Assembly: GCA_020634755.1 (NCBI GenBank)
Contig: JACKBC010000019.1
Span: 51,209-115,208, forward strand
Direction of reading: 5' to 3'
From: Caldilineaceae bacterium
Lineage (GTDB): Bacteria; Chloroflexota; Anaerolineae; Caldilineales; Caldilineaceae
DNA length: 64,000 nt
Part shown: piece by piece, positions 25,106 to 33,341 of the stretch
Numbering within the stretch: the stretch's first letter is position 1
Layout of the letters: every line of letters starts with the position of its first letter
Position numbers and translations under genes: made by a program
Notes under the pieces: model-generated
What the model was told of the DNA's origin: nothing
What the model saw: only the letters and a program-made list of their open reading frames with translations
The model's database searches: none

Positions 25106-26137
25106 ATGCTAATAATCTGCGGAAGAATGGTTTTCGCTATCTCAGCCGCAGCACTGCCACAATCCACTTTTGTCAGTATCTTTTTCATGGTGCTTGCCAC
25201 TGGCTGTATGCCAATCTCGCCCACACTGCCACCTGCCAACGCAAATGCCGCTGTGGAAGCTGCACCTGCCACAACGGCAGACAGCAGCGCCGCAGCCACC
25301 GCCGATGAAACCTCGGCTGGCCAAATGGCAGAAGGGGAAGCCGCCGACACCACAGCCGGAGACGCCGCAAACGCCAATACCGAATCCGCAGAGACCAACG
25401 AGACCATTGAAGCCGATGAGGCCGCGCTAGCCGAAGAAGCTGATCCGGTGGGCGGGCTGGTCGATGTGGCTTTTCAGCATGTGAGCTTTACGTATGACAC
25501 CACCATTGCCCACAACTGGACGGTCGAATATTTGGCCAACCCGCCGGACGAAGGCGCGGCGCCCAGCTTCTATAGCGGCCCGTTGCGCATGGTGTTTCGG
25601 TTTAGCGATTATCCGGCGCCGTTGAGCACAATTGAGCCCGTTGTCTATGTGTATCGCGTTGCCGATATTTCCAGCCAAAACGAATATAAAGTGGCCAATC
25701 TATTGGGGGCGCTGCTGGCCAAGAGCGCGCCGCTCAGCAACTATAAATCGCTGCCTTTTCTGCCAATTATTAATGAAGAGCAGAGCATTATTGCGCAGTC
25801 CAAATATGTTCAATTCCAAAGTGGCTCGGGCATTCGCTACCTGACCGTGGTGGGTGATGCCAGCCAGCCCTTTGGCGCCGACAGCGTCTGGTATACTTTT
25901 CAGGGGCTCACCAGCGACAATAAATTCTACATTGCCGCGGTTTTTCCGCTGACGTCCAATATGTTTCCAGAGCAGCCGGAGCCAGACTACAATCCAGACA
26001 CCTTTGGCGACCGCCGCGACGAATACCTTCTCTTGAGCAAAGCCGCCCTCAACTTGGCGCCACGTTCTGCATTTACCCCGCGCCTCAGTCGGCTGGACGC
26101 GCTGGTAGAGTCCATCCAGATTGTGGAGGAGCAGTAG
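25106..26137 (+). CDS. Predicted lipoprotein, unknown function
   Basis: 343 residues. An N-terminal hydrophobic segment ends in a lipobox VLATGC (Cys34), so the mature protein is probably lipid-anchored outside the membrane. Residues 36-115 are an Ala/Glu/Thr-rich acidic linker, likely unstructured. The remaining 220 residues form a globular domain (VAFQHVSFTYDTTIAHNWTV, FRFSDYPAPLSTIEPVVYVY, SGIRYLTVVG) that I do not recognise. The signal is low in N-terminal positive charge; ATG at 25127 is an alternative start. The stop codon is the first unit of an 8-bp tandem repeat. No operon partners: the next gene is convergent. Confidence 0.75.
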   Translation: MLIICGRMVFAISAAALPQSTFVSIFFMVLATGCMPISPTLPPANANAAVEAAPATTADSSAAATADETSAGQMAEGEAADTTAGDAANANTESAETNETIEADEAALAEEADPVGGLVDVAFQHVSFTYDTTIAHNWTVEYLANPPDEGAAPSFYSGPLRMVFRFSDYPAPLSTIEPVVYVYRVADISSQNEYKVANLLGALLAKSAPLSNYKSLPFLPIINEEQSIIAQSKYVQFQSGSGIRYLTVVGDASQPFGADSVWYTFQGLTSDNKFYIAAVFPLTSNMFPEQPEPDYNPDTFGDRRDEYLLLSKAALNLAPRSAFTPRLSRLDALVESIQIVEEQ

Positions 26138-26206
26138 AGGAGTGGAGGAGTAGAGGAGTAGAGGAGTGGGGGAGTGGGGGAGTAGGGGAGTAGGGGAGTA
26201 GGGGAG
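26135..26206. repeat. Tandem repeat, nine copies of an 8-bp unit
   Basis: Nine units of TAGAGGAG, TGGAGGAG, TGGGGGAG or TAGGGGAG lie between two convergent genes. The first TAG is the lipoprotein stop codon. Complementary TCTACTCCTCTGCTCC follows at about 26221-26236, so the region can fold back and may help terminate both transcripts. Confidence 0.85.
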
Positions 26207-26213
26207 ATGTATC

Positions 26214-27260
26214 TCACTCTTCTACTCCTCTGCTCCTTTCACAGAGTCCAATCTCCGGCTTCCAGGCGTGCATGGCGGTGTCAAAATCGCCAATAAAGCG
26301 CCACCAGTTGGTCAGTGGACGGCCGCGATAGGTGAGGCCGTTGTGGGCGCCGGGCAGATTTTGCATCCAGTAGATGAACCATTGCAGACTGTCGCCGCGC
26401 CAGCGTTCGCAGCCCATGAGCTGCTTTTGGCCTTCACCTTCAGGCCGCCAATCTTCAATATCGGTCCAGACCCGCTTGGGATTGCGCCAGTCGTAATCGC
26501 GTTCGCCATTGGGCGGAAAGTGCGCCCAGCCACAGCGATCCCCCCTATGGCCCCCCACAAATTTATCCCAGAACAGGTGCGGATCCACATGACGCAGCAC
26601 CGCTTCGATCTGGTGAATGTGATCTTCCACGGCCTCCGACGGGCCGCGCTGATAGTTGTAGTGATAGACCGTATAGGTTTTCGCCAATACCGGCAAATCG
26701 TGCGGGTCGCGGTCGCTATTGCTAATATCGCCAAAGGGTCCGGCCATGTTGGATTCCCACAGGTCGATCACACCCCCGTGATAGCCCCAAATCCAGATTT
26801 CCTTGACCCCACGCCGCATGACCCAGTCCGTCACGTTGACGCGCGCCATAATGGCGTTGTAATCGGTCATGGGCACGCGGTGGCCCACTTTACGCCAGGT
26901 CGGCAGCGGCTCTAAAAATTCCAGCGTATCCACAATTTCATAGTGCAGGCTGGGCTGCGCGGCTGGTTCTTTATAGCCGTGATAGGTGCTGCCCTGTTCT
27001 AACGCTTGCACCACCTGCGCCGTCGTGCGCGCCGTGTGTTGACGAATCTGCGCTAGGCTGGCGTCTACATCCCCCGTCACGCTGCGGTCAACGCGCCCAT
27101 TGCGCACCGGAAAATAGTTCACCACCAACACCGGAATCGTAAATGGCGCCGACCGTCGATCCGTAAGAGAAATTTGCGTTACTGCGGACCCCGTTGACCG
27201 TTCTTCGGATTGAATTGGCGACACCAACCAGCGCGCCAGTCGCTTTTTCAAATTATACAT
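26214..27260 (-). CDS. Conserved-looking protein of unknown function
   Basis: 348 residues, rich in Trp, His and Arg, with no signal peptide or membrane segment. Distinctive stretches are IPVLVVNYFPVRNG, VMRRGVKEIWIWGYHGGVID, SNSDRDPHDLPVLAKTYTVY, HLFWDKFVGGHRGDRCGWAH and GDSLQWFIYWMQNLPG. The conserved-looking His/Asp/Trp clusters resemble a hydrolase or a sugar-binding fold, but I cannot name the family. AAGG seven bases before the ATG supports the start. Its 3' end abuts the 8-bp tandem repeat, and the last residues (ERSRGVEE) look like repeat-derived sequence. It is divergent from the membrane-subunit operon at 27461. Confidence 0.7.
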   Translation of the reverse strand: MYNLKKRLARWLVSPIQSEERSTGSAVTQISLTDRRSAPFTIPVLVVNYFPVRNGRVDRSVTGDVDASLAQIRQHTARTTAQVVQALEQGSTYHGYKEPAAQPSLHYEIVDTLEFLEPLPTWRKVGHRVPMTDYNAIMARVNVTDWVMRRGVKEIWIWGYHGGVIDLWESNMAGPFGDISNSDRDPHDLPVLAKTYTVYHYNYQRGPSEAVEDHIHQIEAVLRHVDPHLFWDKFVGGHRGDRCGWAHFPPNGERDYDWRNPKRVWTDIEDWRPEGEGQKQLMGCERWRGDSLQWFIYWMQNLPGAHNGLTYRGRPLTNWWRFIGDFDTAMHAWKPEIGLCERSRGVEE

Positions 27261-27456
27261 GTTGCCTTATTCATGGGTTGCCACCCAAAAAGATAACGCT
27301 GACTTCTGTGCCAGGACCATCACCGCTGGCGCCAACATCGCTGTGCCGTACTGATTATAAACGGAGAATCGGATATTCATTGTTCCATTGGCCGCCTGTG
27401 GCAAAGTGTATATGAATCCCAATTGCTGGCCCCAATTCAAACATACGGCATATCTT

Positions 27457-27485
27457 TTGGATGGCCTCGCGGGCTGTGCTACAAT
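27457..27485 (+). promoter_or_regulatory. Sigma-70-type promoter candidate
   Basis: TTGGAT and TACAAT are separated by 17 bases. Transcription would start near 27491, just before the in-frame GTG at 27494, implying a near-leaderless message if that GTG is the real start of the first membrane subunit. Confidence 0.35.
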
Positions 27486-29215
27486 TCCCACTTGTGATTA
27501 CACTCTTGATTACTCTGGTCGAACTGATCCGTTCCCCACTCGGCCCGGCACTGGTGCTGCTGCTGGGTGCGGCCATTGTTTTTGTTTCTGGCCGCTGGGT
27601 GTATCGTTCTTTCCGCATGACCGGCGTGGCGTTGCTCTTTGTGGCGCTGGCGGCTTGGCTGCTGCTGGGGTTGCGCACGCGGACCGACTACCCCATTTAC
27701 AGCCATCCCTGGCAGCCGCTTTTGCAGGGGGGCGCCAACCTGGTCTGGATCGGCGATGGCTGGAATTGGTATATTAGCGGCTTGATTTTGCTGCTGGGCG
27801 GCGTAGGTATCTTGCTCGACTGGAATGGCAGCAATCGCGCCTCAACCAGCAGCGGCTATCGGCGCAGCAGTTCGAGCATGGCCTCGCATTTGGGCTTTTT
27901 GGCCACGGCGCTGCTTTTTGCAGGCAGCGGCAATTTGCTCACCGCCATCCTCACCTGGGTCATGATGGACCTGATGATGCTGTTGCGCAGCGCCATGCGC
28001 CCAGACAGCACTCCCCAAAGCGTAGCCGTCACTGTACGCGATAATCGCGCCAAGGGCTTGAGCCTGCTGGGTGCGCTCTTCCTCATGGTTGGCCTGCTGC
28101 CAGCCGGACCAAGCGGGCCTGGGCAACCGTTAGATAGCGGCGTGTTGCCCTTTGAAACCATTGTGCTTATGCTGCTGGCTGCGGCCATCCGCGCCGGTGC
28201 ATACCCCTTTCATCTTTGGCTGCTGCCCACCGAGAACGAGCGCGTTGATCTGGCCGAACGCATGTTGGACCAAATGGTGCCGGTGCTGTGTGGTCTGTGG
28301 TTACTGGGCTGGACCGTGAACCTGGGCGGTGAATTGGTATTGGTGCGCCCCGAAGTGTTGGCGCTGATCATCCTGGCCATGCTGGGCAGCGCTATTGCGG
28401 CCTGGACCGCACCCGACCAATCGAACCACACCACGTTTGTGCTGATCACGTCAGCCGGGCTGGCCGGTCTGGCCGGCGCCGTCTCTTTTGACCAAGGACC
28501 GCGCGCGTTGATCTGGCCCACCACGGCTTTTGCCTTGGGTGGCGGTTTGTGGCTGGTGGGTGAACGGGTTTGGCAAGAATGGGGCTGGCAGATTCCGGTC
28601 AGCGTAGGGGCGCTAGCCTTGGCCGGCGTGCCCTTTACCCCTGGCTTTCTCACCCAGCCCGGCTTGGCGCGGCTCATTACCACCGGCTCAATTTTCACGC
28701 TGCTCTTTGCTGTTTATGTGATTGCGCAAACTATCCAGATTGGCGCGCTGCTGCGCAGTTGGGGCGCCGAACGTCGCGACCCGCCCGTGCTACAACCCAT
28801 GGCCGTGGCGCGCTTGCTGATTGCCTGTATTGCGCTGGGCTTACCGCTGGCCTTTGTGGGCTTTCTGCCCCAGACGGTGGCGACGCTGGCCAGCATGCCC
28901 GACGCCATTCCGCCCACGCTGGGCAACCCGCCCACCGTAGTCGCGCCCGGCGTCGTTTGGATTACGTTGGGGCTGCCGCTGTTGCTCGGCATGGGCATTG
29001 CGCTCATGCGGCCGCGTTTTTGGGGCCTCTTTGGCCCGTGGCCGGGACGCGTTAGCCATCTCAGCCGGCTGGAGTGGCTATTCCAAATTTCCTGGTGGAG
29101 CATTAACCGCGTGAGCGACGCCTGGGGAAATGCCGTGGGCGTCATTGAAGGGGCGGGCTACATGGGTTGGCTGGCCGTTTTTGCCCTGCTGGGCTATATT
29201 CTGATAAGTCAGTAG
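27461..29215 (+). CDS. NuoL/NuoM/Mrp-like proton-translocating membrane subunit, divergent
   Basis: Up to 584 residues with about fourteen or fifteen hydrophobic segments. The antiporter core is recognisable: IRAGAYPFHLWLLPTENERV aligns with the FPLHSWLPDAHTEAP helix of NuoL/M, where the usual lysine- and histidine-bearing segments are altered. The following helices (LDQMVPVLCGLWLLG, LGSAIAAW) fit the same fold. Such subunits move protons or cations in complex I, Mrp antiporters and group 4 hydrogenases. No dehydrogenase, quinone-site or hydrogenase gene is adjacent. The ATG at 27461 has no ribosome-binding site; GTG at 27494 is an alternative that fits the promoter candidate. It is followed by two more membrane genes with gaps of 2 and 1 bases. 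Confidence 0.75.
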   Translation: MASRAVLQFPLVITLLITLVELIRSPLGPALVLLLGAAIVFVSGRWVYRSFRMTGVALLFVALAAWLLLGLRTRTDYPIYSHPWQPLLQGGANLVWIGDGWNWYISGLILLLGGVGILLDWNGSNRASTSSGYRRSSSSMASHLGFLATALLFAGSGNLLTAILTWVMMDLMMLLRSAMRPDSTPQSVAVTVRDNRAKGLSLLGALFLMVGLLPAGPSGPGQPLDSGVLPFETIVLMLLAAAIRAGAYPFHLWLLPTENERVDLAERMLDQMVPVLCGLWLLGWTVNLGGELVLVRPEVLALIILAMLGSAIAAWTAPDQSNHTTFVLITSAGLAGLAGAVSFDQGPRALIWPTTAFALGGGLWLVGERVWQEWGWQIPVSVGALALAGVPFTPGFLTQPGLARLITTGSIFTLLFAVYVIAQTIQIGALLRSWGAERRDPPVLQPMAVARLLIACIALGLPLAFVGFLPQTVATLASMPDAIPPTLGNPPTVVAPGVVWITLGLPLLLGMGIALMRPRFWGLFGPWPGRVSHLSRLEWLFQISWWSINRVSDAWGNAVGVIEGAGYMGWLAVFALLGYILISQ

Positions 29216-29217
29216 TA

Positions 29218-30174
29218 ATGGAACAGTTTTTTACAGGACTCCGCTTCTTTACATCAAATTCTGGTCCCCTGATCATTGGGCTGACGGCAGCCCTCATGAT
29301 TGCATTGTGGGATTGGCGAGCAAGCCTAGTGGGCCTCGTGGTCATTCAGCTGGGCGTGGCTGCGCTGGCCGTGGCGCGCCAGGGCATGCAGCCGCAATGG
29401 GCCTTTATTCAGACGCTGATCATCGGGCTGTGCGCGCTCTCTATGTCGATTTCGGCCATGCAAAGCAAGCCGGGCGGCAGCTTCCGCCAATCCGGCACCT
29501 GGGTGCTGCGCGTTTTTGTGCTGCTGCTGCTGGCCGTCTGCTGGCGCCTGTTTGATCTTCGGTTTGAAATCCCACTCATCGATCCCAGCTTCAATACGCT
29601 GATGATCTGGCTGGCCACCTGCGCTTTGCTCATGATGAGCCTCAGCGATAACTCCCTATTTACGGGCACGGCGCTGCTCTTGTGGATGATTCCCATGCAG
29701 GTGGCAATCATTGTGTTGTGGCCCATTCCCAGCTTGATTATTATTTTAGGCGGGCTAGAGTTGCTGCTGGCGTTGGGATGCAGCTACCTGCTGCTGATTG
29801 AAAACTTTACCGGCGCCCAAAAAGCGCTGGTGATGACCGACATTACGTTTCCCACCATCTATTTGCCAGCGCCCGCCAAACAGATTGGCGCATCCTTTAG
29901 AAGCCTGCCAGACCCGACCAAAACCAATTTACCTGCCGTAAAATCCATTGACCATCAGACTGTTCCCATTGAGCGCGGCAATCGTCGCCCTTTGGGCGAA
30001 TTGCCACCCCGGCGACCTGCATCATCCGCCGGTGAACGGACTGGTGAGCACCCCATCATCGTGCGGCTGGCCAAGCGACGCTCCTCCGCCCCGCGCAACG
30101 AGTCGCCCACTGACACCCGCGATGCCCCAAATGGGTCCACCAATGGCGACGAGACGCCCGACGAGTTAACCTAA
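29218..30174 (+). CDS. Polytopic membrane protein, NuoK/MrpC-like region plus cytoplasmic tail
   Basis: 318 residues from the ATG two bases after the upstream stop; upstream in-frame starts overlap that gene. About seven or eight transmembrane segments occupy residues 1-200. The last ones (LIIILGGLELLLALGCSYLL) resemble the NuoK/MrpC helix containing the membrane glutamate. Residues about 215-318 are hydrophilic, Pro/Arg/Thr-rich and probably disordered (RRPLGELPPRRPASSAGERT). Tight spacing on both sides shows it is made with the two antiporter-like subunits. Assignment to NuoK/J is tentative; it could be a lineage-specific assembly or linker subunit. Confidence 0.65.
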   Translation: MEQFFTGLRFFTSNSGPLIIGLTAALMIALWDWRASLVGLVVIQLGVAALAVARQGMQPQWAFIQTLIIGLCALSMSISAMQSKPGGSFRQSGTWVLRVFVLLLLAVCWRLFDLRFEIPLIDPSFNTLMIWLATCALLMMSLSDNSLFTGTALLLWMIPMQVAIIVLWPIPSLIIILGGLELLLALGCSYLLLIENFTGAQKALVMTDITFPTIYLPAPAKQIGASFRSLPDPTKTNLPAVKSIDHQTVPIERGNRRPLGELPPRRPASSAGERTGEHPIIVRLAKRRSSAPRNESPTDTRDAPNGSTNGDETPDELT

Positions 30175-30175
30175 A

Positions 30176-31612
30176 ATGAATGCAACCACCGTTTCGGCCC
30201 TCAATCTGCCGGCGCTCATGATCGGCAGCTTGCTCATCTTTTCCATGATCACCTACTTGCTGCGCGGGTTAGAGTGGATCACGGCGGCGCTGGCCGCGGC
30301 CTTTACCGGATCCATGGCCATTTGGCTCTGGCAAGTGGACATTAGCACATCGCTGCGCGAAGTTCCCTTTCTGCCTGCCCCCGTTGACCTGACGGCGCCG
30401 CTCGAGCGCTTTGGCTTCACGCTACAGCTTCAGCCGGGCGCAGTTCCCATTTTGACATTAGGATTGGCGCTAGCCGCCGCCTCATTTTTGCTGGCTGTGC
30501 GCTCTAGCCAGGGCCACACATTTGTGCCCTTTGCATTGGCGCTGCTGGCCGCCTACGTCTTCTTCGTGCTGATCACGTCCGGTCCGCTGGCGCCGGCGCT
30601 GCTGGGTCCGCTCTTTCTGATTGCGCTAACGATTATGGGGATTTTCGTGCTGCAAGCTGGACGGCTGATTCATCCCGCCGGACCTTTGCGCACGCTGATC
30701 CCGCCGATTCTGGCCTTTCCCTTTTTCCTGATTGCCGCCTGGTACGTGGCGCAGATTCCGCTGAATCCGCAAGACACGGGGCCCACGCAAACGGCGGCAC
30801 AGCTTTTAAGCTTTGGGCTGCTGCTCTTGCTGGCGCCCGTTCCGCTGCACAGTTCCATGCCGGCCACGGCGCAAGCGGCGCCCCCGGTAGTTACGGCGCT
30901 CCTGACGCTGCTCTATCAGCTGGCGTTGCTTTTTCTGATTTACCGCGTCTTTTCCACGTTCCCGTTTATCGCCACCGAAACGCCCATTGCCGATCTGCTC
31001 ACCTTTGCCGGGCTGGCCACGGCGATTTGGGGTGGCATTGCGGCCGCGGGCGCCAGCCATCCCGGGCGGCTGTGGGGCTACGCCGCTCTGCACGAATGGG
31101 GTCTACTCATGATGGTACTGGCGGTGCCTGGCATTCGCGGGTGGCTCATGGTGCTGCTCCTCTTTAGCCTGCGGGTAGTCAGCATGTTGACGGCGGCGAC
31201 TGGTCTGGCTGCGCTGGAGCAAAACAGCGAACAGTTTAATCCAGTTCACCTGCGCGGCCTGGGCAACCGCATGCCGTGGAACAGCGCCGCCTATTTGTTG
31301 GGCGGGCTGGGGCTGGCCGGCTTTCCGCTCAGCGCCGGCTTCACGGGTCACTGGGCTGCGCTGCAAATCATCGCCACGGCGGATTGGCGACCGGCGGTGG
31401 CCGTGCTGCTGGCTTCAGCCGGCGCCATTTTTGGCTACATTCGCATGGCGCGGCTCCTTTTTGGCCCCGGCGCACAGCCACCGCGCGTGCATGAAAATCC
31501 GCTCAGCGCCTTTATTGCGCTGCTGGCTATTCTCATTTCGGCCAGTCTGGCGCTGGCGCCTCAATTGCTCGATGCCCCCATTAGCCGCGCCCTGATCGCT
31601 TTTAGCAATTGA
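30176..31612 (+). CDS. NuoN/Mrp-like proton-translocating membrane subunit, divergent
   Basis: 478 residues with about thirteen or fourteen transmembrane segments, starting one base after the preceding stop. LAPVPLHSSMPATAQAAPPV aligns with the PFHSWAPDVYEGAPTPV helix of NuoN. LGNRMPWNSAAYLLGGLGLAGFPLSAGFTG matches the later conserved helices (GxPxxxGFxGK). The charged residue of the first motif is lost, so proton conduction may work differently. Third gene of a compact membrane operon that lacks electron-transfer subunits in this window. Fold assignment is good; physiological role is open. Confidence 0.8.
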   Translation: MNATTVSALNLPALMIGSLLIFSMITYLLRGLEWITAALAAAFTGSMAIWLWQVDISTSLREVPFLPAPVDLTAPLERFGFTLQLQPGAVPILTLGLALAAASFLLAVRSSQGHTFVPFALALLAAYVFFVLITSGPLAPALLGPLFLIALTIMGIFVLQAGRLIHPAGPLRTLIPPILAFPFFLIAAWYVAQIPLNPQDTGPTQTAAQLLSFGLLLLLAPVPLHSSMPATAQAAPPVVTALLTLLYQLALLFLIYRVFSTFPFIATETPIADLLTFAGLATAIWGGIAAAGASHPGRLWGYAALHEWGLLMMVLAVPGIRGWLMVLLLFSLRVVSMLTAATGLAALEQNSEQFNPVHLRGLGNRMPWNSAAYLLGGLGLAGFPLSAGFTGHWAALQIIATADWRPAVAVLLASAGAIFGYIRMARLLFGPGAQPPRVHENPLSAFIALLAILISASLALAPQLLDAPISRALIAFSN

Positions 31613-31776
31613 ATGGCCCCCAATTCCTCTCATCCCTCGATTTGATAGTTCCTGACAGCTGTTCCGTGATACAAAGTGGCAGAGTTGCAGGGCGGCGCAA
31701 TCGCAGAACCGCGGCGTTGCCTTCTGTAACCGTGTCGCCGTGCGACCGGCCAAGTAAATTCTGAAACGAGCAATTT

Positions 31777-33105
31777 ATGCAACGTTCCTCGCGCCTGAGC
31801 GGGTTTTATCAAAAAAGCATTGATGAGCGCATACAGATTCTACAGCAGTGGGCAGAGCTGACTGCTGCCGAAATAACCGCTCTGCACGACGCACTGTCGG
31901 TGGCCCAGGCCGATAAGATGATTGAAAATGTGGTGGGGCGCTATAGCCTGCCGCTGGGGATTGGCGCCAATTTTGTCGTCAACGGTCGCGATGTGCTTGT
32001 GCCCATGGTGGTGGAAGAACCTTCCGTTATTGCGGCGGTGAGCTATGCCGCCAGGTTGGCGCGCGGCTGCGGTGGCTTTGTCACCGGCAGCACAGAGCCG
32101 GTGATGATCGCGCAGGTTCAGCTGCTGGATGTGCCAGATTTTGCACGCGCACAGGCCGCCATTTTGGCCGAAAAGCCGCTGTTGCTAAAGCTGGCCAACA
32201 CCAGTCCATCCATTGCCCAGCGCGGCGGCGGACCGGTGGATATTGAAGTACGCCATCTACCGCAAACGCCTTCGGTACCCATGCTGGTGGTGCATCTTCT
32301 TTTTGATACGCGCGACGCCATGGGGGCCAATGCCATCAACACGGCGGCGGAAACGATTGCGCCCGTGCTAGAGCGCTTGAGCGGTGGCCGGGCCCTGCTG
32401 CGCATTTTGAGCAACCTGAGCGATCGCCGCAGAGCCTGGGCCGAAGTGCTGATCGCCGCCTCGGAGTTTAGCACGGTCGACCACGCGGGCATGGATGTGG
32501 TGCAAGGCATTGTTCACGCCAACGCCTTGGCCGTGGCCGATCCATACCGGGCAGCCACCCACAATAAGGGCATCTTCAACGGCATCGATGCGGTGGCCGT
32601 GGCCACAGGTAACGACTGGCGCGCCCTGGAAGCCGGCGCCCATGCCTACGCCGCCCGCCATGGCCAATATCAAGCGCTGACCGATTGGCGCATTGTGGAA
32701 AGAGCCGAAGCGCAAGCCGCCCCGCCGGAATCGATATTTCACCGATGTGGTGGTGGGTTTCCAGCGCTCTACGGTCGATTGGAGTTGCCGTTGGCCGTGG
32801 GCACGGTGGGCGGCGCCACCCGCACCCATCCCGTTGCCCAAATCGCCTTAAAAATTTTAGGCGTGCGCGGCGCGCGGGAGCTCAGCGAAATCATGGCGGC
32901 GGTGGGGCTGGCCCAAAACCTGGCTGCTCTGCGCGCCCTGGTTACAGAAGGCATTCAGGCCGGCCACATGAGCCTGCACGCGCGCCAGATTGCCATTGCC
33001 GCCGGCGCCGCCGCCGACCAGGTCGACTGGCTGGCCGCCCGCTTGATCAGCGAGGGGCAGATTCGGGTAGAGAAAGCGCGGGAGTTGCTGGCCGCTCTGA
33101 TGTAA
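31777..33105 (+). CDS. mvaA: Class II hydroxymethylglutaryl-CoA reductase
   Basis: 442 residues. HMG-CoA reductase makes mevalonate for isoprenoids. Class II signatures: KMIENVVGRYSLPLGIG (47-63), catalytic Glu in VVEEPSV (80-81), DTRDAMGANAINT (177-189), Lys264 in HNKGIFNG, Asp280 in TGNDWRA and His397 in GHMSLHAR. A 20-odd residue insertion at about 308-332 (RAEAQAAPPESIFHRCGGG), between the LTDW strand and GRLELPLAVGTVGG, is not usual in the class. All catalytic residues are retained, so it should be active. HMG-CoA synthase follows after a gap filled by a family C repeat, which together gives the entry steps of the mevalonate pathway. Class II enzymes may run in either direction; the synthase next door favours synthesis. 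Confidence 0.92.
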   Translation: MQRSSRLSGFYQKSIDERIQILQQWAELTAAEITALHDALSVAQADKMIENVVGRYSLPLGIGANFVVNGRDVLVPMVVEEPSVIAAVSYAARLARGCGGFVTGSTEPVMIAQVQLLDVPDFARAQAAILAEKPLLLKLANTSPSIAQRGGGPVDIEVRHLPQTPSVPMLVVHLLFDTRDAMGANAINTAAETIAPVLERLSGGRALLRILSNLSDRRRAWAEVLIAASEFSTVDHAGMDVVQGIVHANALAVADPYRAATHNKGIFNGIDAVAVATGNDWRALEAGAHAYAARHGQYQALTDWRIVERAEAQAAPPESIFHRCGGGFPALYGRLELPLAVGTVGGATRTHPVAQIALKILGVRGARELSEIMAAVGLAQNLAALRALVTEGIQAGHMSLHARQIAIAAGAAADQVDWLAARLISEGQIRVEKARELLAALM

Positions 33106-33341
33106 CGAATTATGCGCAGTGCGTAGTGCGTGTGCCGATTCAGTTACCGGAGGGGTGTGTGTCGCACTGGCCAGAAAAACGGCTGCCCAACAGCCACCGT
33201 AGCGGCCAGAGCGTCGCACACGGGTCTACCCACACACTTCACCCGAGTAGAGAATTATGCACACCGCTCAGTTACCTGTTTCGGATCAAAGTTGTCAGCC
33301 GGTTTACGTATTACGCAACACGCAAGGAGTCACACAAATTT
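33106..33341. other. Gap between the two mevalonate genes
   Basis: 236 bases with no ORF of its own. It contains the family C repeat at 33150-33269 and the ribosome-binding site AAGGAG at 33324-33329 for the HMG-CoA synthase. Confidence 0.5.
33150..33269. repeat. Family C palindromic repeat (120 bp)
   Basis: Left end GAGGGGTGTG, right end CACACCGCTC. The interior TCGCACTGGCC ... GCGGCCAG ... CGGGTCTAC ... GAATTATGCACACC matches the copy at 45866-46022 in order and orientation. Confidence 0.75.

Noticed and set aside
24946..25308. 120-codon frame opening upstream of the lipoprotein gene, with a basic MKKR stretch
   Set aside because: Considered as a frameshifted signal peptide of the lipoprotein, but a stop in the lipoprotein frame between the two makes a simple indel unlikely, and the frame has no domain.
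32685..33341. N-terminal extension of HMG-CoA synthase
   Set aside because: It overlaps the reductase and a repeat; the true start at 33342 has a ribosome-binding site and family-like N terminus.
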